A stretch of DNA of 53,797 bases from Paulinella micropora (Eukaryota > Cercozoa > Imbricatea > Euglyphida): NCBI GenBank assembly GCA_009731375.1, contig BJOX01000182.1, positions 91,408 to 145,204 of the forward strand, given 5' to 3'. Shown piece by piece: positions 47,935-53,797 of this stretch; position 1 is the first letter of the stretch; each line of letters begins with the position of its first letter. The translations under genes were made by a program, and so were the position numbers. The notes beneath the pieces were generated by a model, which was not told where the DNA came from, searched no databases, and worked only from the letters and a program-made list of their open reading frames with translations.

Positions 47935-48110
47935 GCCCAGTGGTCAAGTTCTACCATCTGGGCCCTGTCGCCAGTTCGATTCCCGTCGGTGCCACCAGTA
48001 TTTTCATTGAACATACCTCTCCGTCTGGACCAGTATTTTCATTGAACATACCGGTCCGTCTGGAAGTGTTGGAACTGCCCTTGCGGGGGTGTCATTAGAG
48101 CATTGTTATT
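47933..48110 (+). repeat. tRNA-headed SINE-like repeat, copy 1
   Basis: It contains an A-box-like region (gcccagtggtc) and a B box (agttcgattcc), then gtcggtgccaccag. A tail has two copies of a 34-bp unit (ccagtattttcattgaacat...). It is preceded and followed by (ATT)n. This is the only copy seen past the B box. Confidence 0.7.
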
Positions 48111-48114
48111 GTTA

Positions 48115-48152
<38 letters not shown>

Positions 48153-48187
48153 GTTATTATTATTATTGTTGTTATTGTTGTTATTAC

Positions 48188-48248
<61 letters not shown>

Positions 48249-48250
48249 TT

Positions 48251-48312
48251 ATGGACACCGTGATAGCCCAGTGGTCAAGTTCTACCATCTGGGCCCTGTC
48301 GCCAGTGCGATT
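48251..48312 (+). repeat. tRNA-headed SINE-like repeat, copy 2 (cut by gap)
   Basis: gacaccgtgatagcccagtg, then gtcgccagtgcgatt, running into the gap at 48313. The B box carries one change (agtgcgatt). Confidence 0.7.
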
Positions 48313-48465
48313 NNNNNNNNNNNNNNNNNNNNNNNNNNNNNNNNNNNNNNNNNNNNNNNNNNNNNNNNNNNNNNNNNNNNNNNNNNNNNNNNNNNNNNNN
48401 NNNNNNNNNNNNNNNNNNNNNNNNNNNNNNNNNNNNNNNNNNNNNNNNNNNNNNNNNNNNNNNNN
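48313..48465. other. Assembly gap (153 N)
   Basis: Between the tRNA-like head and an (ATT)n tract. Confidence 1.
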
Positions 48466-48521
<56 letters not shown>

Positions 48522-48568
48522 CATTATTGTTATTATTATTGTTATTATTATTACTATTATTACTATTA

Positions 48569-48629
<61 letters not shown>

Positions 48630-48642
48630 CATCATCATCATT

Positions 48643-48704
48643 GGACACCGTGATAGCCCAGTGGTCAAGTTCTACCATCTGGGCCCTGTCGCCAGTTCGA
48701 TTCC
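48643..48704 (+). repeat. tRNA-headed SINE-like repeat, copy 3 (cut by gap)
   Basis: Same head as copy 2 with an intact B box (agttcgattcc), running into the gap at 48705-48892. (ATT)n lies on both sides. Confidence 0.7.
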
Positions 48705-48892
48705 NNNNNNNNNNNNNNNNNNNNNNNNNNNNNNNNNNNNNNNNNNNNNNNNNNNNNNNNNNNNNNNNNNNNNNNNNNNNNNNNNNNNNNNNNNNNNNNN
48801 NNNNNNNNNNNNNNNNNNNNNNNNNNNNNNNNNNNNNNNNNNNNNNNNNNNNNNNNNNNNNNNNNNNNNNNNNNNNNNNNNNNNNNNNNNNN
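48705..48892. other. Assembly gap (188 N)
   Basis: Gap following SINE-like copy 3. Confidence 1.
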
Positions 48893-48959
<67 letters not shown>

Positions 48960-49135
48960 GGGAGTACATAGGCCATCGGTCCCTTTCCATGGGCTGATTG
49001 GTATAAAGCTCCTAGAGTAATGTTCTATGCCGTCACTTCCTTTATTCCACCGATTGGTGTGGAGACTTTCCTTATGGAATGGAGGACTGGATGCACATGG
49101 CCTTTTGGCTCAGCAATTGGCAGACGATACATACA

Positions 49136-49480
<345 letters not shown>

Positions 49481-49938
49481 TTAGGTGAGAAACGGCCAGG
49501 GAAAAGTCTCGCACTCTAATGTCAACAATATCGCAGTCGCATGCACCCAGAACTAAGCAAAGCACCTGATATCAATACTCAGCTCAATGATTTCAACTTG
49601 CACCCTCGACTCTGACTCTTTCAGACTTCTTTATTATTTTTTTTCTTCTTTTTTTTTCTCAGCAATTACTTAGGAGTGCAAGATCAATGCTTTTGAAGCT
49701 GCCGTTCGAATTTTCAGCCCGGCCGGTGCAAGACGTTAATAACCGAAGTAGTATTTTTCAGTCCAATACTAATACATAAACTTAGTGATATTTCCGCGGC
49801 AGGTTACTGACTCACCCCGACGACATTCAGGTGGTAAATCATCAGTCACATTGCCGGGACCAGCTTATGGTATTCATTTCTGGACTTGCATATGAAGTGT
49901 TCGTAGGTCACCTATAACTTAGCAGTGCCGGCCCACCC

Positions 49939-50095
49939 GGTATATAATGGCAATACTTACCGTTCCGGTCTCTCGGTTATCCTTGGTGTGGATCATGGCT
50001 ACGGACTCCCTTCGTTAGGTATAATATTCATCAGTCTTCATATCGTTAGGACAGTTATATATCGGTTATTAAATATCGTATCATTGTAACAATCT
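49939..50095 (+). repeat. Dispersed repeat, copy 2 (see 19387)
   Basis: cggtatataatggcaatact, gttccggtctctcggtta and tcttcatatcgttag align with copy 1. It differs by several small indels. Confidence 0.7.
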
Positions 50096-50324
50096 GGAGT
50101 CGCTAACGTGACTAACTTAGTATTATTAATAATGTAGTATTAATCATTTATCAAGTTAATACCGCCGGAGTCCGGGCGGCGGACCATTCAATGCTATATT
50201 CCCAGTCAGTTCAGCCCGGGCTGTTCGATTATTGTATCAAGTTATCATGATACAATATAATAATATTGCCGCGTCGCATTAAAGTCCATCTTCGATAGTT
50301 GGTACGTTATTAATATCTACTTTA

Positions 50325-50450
50325 TTGTCAACGGTCGGAATCATCAACGATTCTTCAATCAACTATGTCATAAATAATGATACTGATTTATTGTCAACTG
50401 TCGGAATCATCAACGATTCTTCAATCAACTATAATATGTCATAATCAGTG
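50325..50450 (+). repeat. Direct duplication, about 60-bp unit
   Basis: gtcggaatcatcaacgattc, ttcaatcaactat and nearby sequence occur twice, starting near 50333 and 50397. Confidence 0.85.
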
Positions 50451-50863
50451 ATATTTAATAACTTTTGCAGTATTCAGATTCAGTCACGGTACCACTGTGA
50501 TATTATAGTACCTGGCTGATAATAATAATATTGCCACCGCCGGCCCGGGATAGTCTAGTCATATTACATATGACAATGTGGTAATATTATATTGCCACCG
50601 ACCAGATTGCCGCTAAGATTGCTGCTCAGTAAACTAGTCACGGTGACGGTCTGACAGTCACCTATGAGCCGTTCTGGCCACAGCCAGTATCAGTATTCAA
50701 CTATTAATAATATTAATAATTGTGGCTAGACGGAATCAACAGTCTGTTACTAAAGCTATACACATCAAATTGGTAAAAAATATACAGTTACTGAATTCCA
50801 TGGCTCTGAATTAAACCCGAATCACTTGCCAGTGTTGAGGACTGAGGCTCGTTAAGCTTAATC

Positions 50864-50984
50864 TACACAAACTTATCCGAAATTTCTGGTTCCTGTGGCA
50901 AGTGCCACCCCAAGCAAGGAATTTTCAGGACAAATAAAAACACGAAAAGGCAAAACTACACCAGAAAATTTCGGGTTGTGTAGA
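50864..50984. repeat. Short foldback (MITE-like)
   Basis: Arms ctacacaaacttatccgaaa (50864 on) and tttcgggttgtgtag (ending 50984), continuing as atttctggt / accagaaaat. About 70 bases lie between the arms. Confidence 0.65.
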
Positions 50985-51040
50985 ATGAGCCAGAGCGTCA
51001 ACAGATCAATGATTAATCGCAAGTCTACTTACTCACTCGA

Positions 51041-51812
51041 TCAACTGTCACAAGACATCTGCGTCACGCCGCTCTCCGCTTGCTCCTTGTCCACCAGTTC
51101 CCAACCGTCAGTTTCCTCCATATCAACCTCCATCTCCTCCATATCTTCCTCTTGACTCTCTGTGCCATGATCCTCATACCGCCCTTTAGACGAGGCTCCC
51201 TCTTTGCTTTCGCTCTCCGCTGGCGAACGACTTTCCTTTGCGCTTTGCCCCTCCTCCAACAGCACCAGCTTGCTTCCCTGCACAACTTCAACTCGTTCAC
51301 TGCTATCGCCATGGCCAGCGTTTGCGGTCGAATATGTGCTGGTGGCAACGATATGGTCACTACCAGCATTTGCAATTGGAGATGACACAGTGTCAGCAAA
51401 TTATCAGCACCAGCGTTTACGGTGGGCGGTTTGCTGGTGGCACCGATGTTGCTTGTACCAGAGACTGAGGTGGGAGGTGGGCTGGTGGTAGTGGGGGTGG
51501 TGAGAGTGGCGGGAGGTGCCACCTGGGCGTGTGGCGGTGGAGCTTGTGACACAATGGCTGACTCCACAGCTTGCGACACAACGGCTGACTTCGGAGGAGA
51601 GGAATGGGAATGGGAAAGGGAAGAGGGAAAGGAAGGGGCAAGGGAAAGGGAAGGGGCAAGGGAAAGGGAAGGGGAAGCAGAAGTGGCCTCGTGGGAGAAG
51701 GAAGGAGAGGAAGGAGAGGAGGAAGAAGAGGCTGCAGATTGTGTAGGAGAGGAAGAAGAAGCTGCAGATTGTGTTTTGGCGTCGGGAATGGAGACGACAG
51801 GGCTGGGGACAC
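51041..51812 (-). CDS. Host gene exon: Ser/Pro/Thr-rich protein with acidic C-terminus
   Basis: Minus-strand exon opening after the acceptor gtcaacag. It reads GVPSPVVSIPDAKTQSAASS, then Ser/Pro/Thr-rich low complexity with degenerate repeats (SLSLAPS). A one-base frame change near 51395 is needed to reach the C-terminal part (IANAGSDHIVATSTY and the acidic EEDMEEMEVDMEETDGWEL), which stops at 51041. The exon begins with two bases of a codon and matches the phase of the exon ending at 52484. No domain recognised. Possibly a nuclear or regulatory disordered protein. Confidence 0.5.
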
Positions 51813-51861
51813 CTGTTGACATGGATAGATATAAATGGTTAGATGGATGGATGGATGGATG

Positions 51862-51890
<29 letters not shown>

Positions 51891-51892
<2 letters not shown>

Positions 51893-52254
51893 GAGATATC
51901 GACTAATGTCAGAAAAAAGGAGCTTCTGATTTCGTCAACCAAGGAAGTCTGTGGGTAAAGTATTAACCCGATACCCAGCTAAGCCGTGATGTTTGCACGG
52001 AAGGGACTGATACAGGCGATACCAAAGCTCCCTAGTACCAGGCGGGGCCAGGGCTCGTTCCATAAAGCGCCCCTTGCAGAACGAGCTCCCACCTCCATTA
52101 CAGAGGGCCCAGTAAGCAGATGGAGTTTCGAGACTGTTCGACAGTCTAGTATAAACCGACAGAGCACTGTGGGTTTTATTCCGGGCTCAACAAGCGAGAA
52201 AGGGCACCCTGAGGGAACAGGATTGTGCTTCCCGTCGCTATTTCGGCATGTGAC
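51891..52254 (+). repeat. 365-bp dispersed repeat, copy B
   Basis: Almost identical to copy A (44983), with only a handful of differences (for example gatacccagc for gatgcccagc). It sits inside the intron between the exons at 52484 and 51812, flanked by GATA runs. Confidence 0.85.
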
Positions 52255-52269
52255 TCATAGGCGTATGGC

Positions 52270-52299
52270 TAGGCACAAGATAGATAGATAGATAGATAT

Positions 52300-52353
<54 letters not shown>

Positions 52354-52369
52354 GATAGATAGATAGATG

Positions 52370-52434
<65 letters not shown>

Positions 52435-52435
52435 T
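52270..52435. repeat. (GATA)n microsatellite
   Basis: Remainder of the same intron, next to repeat copy B. Confidence 0.98.
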
Positions 52436-52483
52436 AAAATGCGTTCTATTGAATACTGTCAAGATAAATAGACAAAGGTATAC

Positions 52484-52651
52484 CCTGTGACTTGGCCTCC
52501 TTGCCCAGTAGCACTACGGGCTGTCTGTCTTTGAGCGCCACGTCTGGGGAGGGCAAGGGGAAATCATGCGCAGATGACGCGCTGGTGGCACCAGCAGCCG
52601 AAGAGGTGGAGGAGGGAGATGAGGAGGGATGAGGAGGAGGAGGAGGAAGAG

Positions 52652-52683
<32 letters not shown>

Positions 52684-52990
52684 GGAGGAGGAGGAGGAGG
52701 AGGAGGAGGAGGAGGAGGAGGATGAGGAGGAGGAGGAGGAGGTGTTTGCGATGACTGCTGTGGCGACTGCTGTGTTGGCTGTGGAAGTTGTGCTTGCTGC
52801 TGCTGTGGGTGTGGGCGTCGGGCCGGCAGGAGGCTCTGCTGCTGCAGCTGCTGTGGCCCATCGTGCAGTCAGGTGCTGCAGCAGCAGCTGACGTAGCTGG
52901 CGTAACAGCCCGTCATGTGACGTGGCTGCCGCCGGCCCGGCAGTCGCGCGACCCGCGTGCTTTGCCTCTGGGCGCAAGAGCACAGCCAAA
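52484..52990 (-). CDS. Host gene exon: Gln/Pro/Ser-rich protein (same gene as 51041-51812)
   Basis: Minus-strand exon ending ...[16 protein letters not shown] before a gt donor (52483-52482). Upstream it is low complexity. A Gln/Pro stretch ([18 protein letters not shown]) leads into a (TCC/CTC)n tract that reads as Pro or Ser depending on frame, then [19 protein letters not shown]. Near 52875 the plausible frame changes once ([13 protein letters not shown] in another frame), so the 5' part is uncertain. The donor and acceptor phases (1 + 2) match the next exon. Confidence 0.45.
52630..52745. repeat. (GAG/GGA)n trinucleotide repeat inside an exon
   Basis: An uninterrupted gga-type tract about 110 bases long encoding a homopolymer run in the host gene on the minus strand. 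Confidence 0.97.
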
Positions 52991-53124
52991 ACGTATGAGA
53001 CAGGAGGGCAAAATAATGTAAACTTTCCGGCAAATCACCGCAAATTACCGCAAAATTTCGCTGGCCTTCGCCTCGTGTTGCTTGTCATTTTTTTAAAACC
53101 GAGATAGTGTGCATGCACGTAATT

Positions 53125-53660
53125 TAGATAAAAGTGGATAGATTGCTAGGCAGGGAGGTAGGCATAGGTACGTAGGTAGGTGGGCAGACAGATAGACAGG
53201 CAAGAAGTTAGGTAGGAGGTGAGTGGGCAGGCAGGCATGTAATAGATAGACCAGTCGGTTGGATTTGCTGTGGGTAGCTGCAGGGTCTAGGTAGGTAGGC
53301 GACCAGGCAGGCAGACAGGCAGGCAGGTAGGTAAGTAGTGTAGACAGGCAGGAAGGTAGGTAGGCAGGTAGGCAGGCACAGGTAGGAAAGCGCAGGTAAC
53401 AGGTAGACCAGGCAGGTTTGATTCGCTGTGAGGCAGTTGCAGGGTCTCTACGAGCTCCTGCACGAACTTCGCCGCCGTGGGACCACATCTCACCAAACCG
53501 TCTAGACAGATAGATAGAGAAATGGATAGATGAAAGGATAGATGGATGGATAGATGGACGAATGGATGGATGGATGGATGGATAGGTAGGTGGGTAGGTA
53601 GGTAGGTAGGTAGGTAAGTAGGTAGGTAGATAGAGAGATAGATAGATAGATAGATAGATA
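53125..53660. repeat. (GGTA)n, (GGCA)n and (GATG)n repeats
   Basis: Tetranucleotide repeats flanking an exon-like island at 53433-53507. A second diverged copy of part of that island lies near 53244-53290. Confidence 0.9.
53433..53507 (-). CDS. Exon-like island (host, minus strand)
   Basis: After an acceptor-like ctgtctag, the minus strand reads CGPTAAKFVQELVETLQLPH before fading into repeats. A partial copy (gaccctgcagctacccacag) lies about 190 bases further left, like the exon fragments near 44049-47172. No gene assignment. Confidence 0.35.
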
Positions 53661-53797
53661 GATGAGATATCGACTAATGTCAGAAAAAAGGAGCTTCTGA
53701 TTTCGTCAACCAAGGAAGTCTGTGGGTAAAGTATTAACCCGATGCCCAGCTAAGCCGTGATGTTTGCACGGAAGGGACTGATACAGGCGATACCAAA
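53661..53797 (+). repeat. 365-bp dispersed repeat, copy C (cut by window end)
   Basis: The first 137 bases match copies A and B almost perfectly. Confidence 0.85.

Larger units (their letters stand above)
49481..50860. other. AT-rich intergenic or intronic DNA without recognisable genes
   Basis: No long frame, RNA gene or clear exon was found. It holds dispersed-repeat copy 2, a direct duplication at 50330-50450, and several copies of a short taatattgcc-accg motif. Confidence 0.5.

Noticed and set aside
47933-48704. Functional tRNA genes
   Set aside because: Box motifs are present, but stems do not form a clean cloverleaf, and copies sit in ATT tracts with shared extra sequence, as in SINEs.
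51985-52291. Frames inside the 365-bp dispersed repeat as genes
   Set aside because: Conserved only because the copies are nearly identical. No start context, motif or independent conservation can be shown.

Overview
The window looks like nuclear DNA of a microbial eukaryote whose species I cannot name. The reasons are GT-AG introns, AATAAA/ATTAAA poly(A) signals, tRNA-derived SINE-like repeats, a LINE-like remnant, and a very heavy load of simple repeats. It contains three unlike kinds of DNA, and several assembly gaps (runs of N) that break genes.

Region 1 (about 237-17335) is a sharply bounded, very GC-rich block of compact, apparently intronless genes on both strands. It holds a signal-peptide/PKD/BspA-like surface protein, a nuclear-looking low-complexity protein, an acidic membrane-anchored protein, a cap-1 2'-O-methyltransferase with a CMTR1-like layout, a Cys/His-repeat protein ending in a nuclease-like module, a seven-helix membrane protein, and a protein that may be a portal. 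The mix suggests an endogenous large-DNA-virus-like segment, but no diagnostic capsid or terminase gene is visible, so this is inference. Region 2 (17335-20187) is AT-richer spacer with tandem repeats and the tail of a LINE-like ORF.

Region 3 (20188-40713, 20526 bp) is a complete Maverick/Polinton-type element, with about 250-bp terminal inverted repeats and a perfect 6-bp target-site duplication (TACAAG). It carries a retrovirus-like integrase, protein-primed DNA polymerase B, packaging ATPase, adenovirus-type cysteine protease, minor and major capsid proteins, a very large fiber with an S74 self-cleaving chaperone, and about ten small proteins. Its polymerase and neighbours read leftward from the right end. 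The integrase pair reads leftward and the morphogenesis cluster reads rightward from a shared 76-bp promoter. Short perfect hairpins sit on or beside the stop codons of many genes, which recalls the hairpin 3'-end rule of mimiviruses and their virophages. Three genes carry single-base frame breaks, all of the same sign and at or near homopolymers, so they may be sequence errors. The element sits inside the LINE-like ORF, which continues on both sides.

Region 4 (40714-53797) is host DNA. At least three spliced genes can be read, with tiny exons separated by introns made almost wholly of microsatellites (CCTT, CATA, GATA, GT, ATT). Exon phases agree across the introns of two of them. Pieces of the exons, in both orientations, are scattered as divergent copies inside the introns. 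A nearly identical 365-bp dispersed repeat occurs at least three times beside GATA runs, and a tRNA-headed repeat with ATT runs occurs three times.
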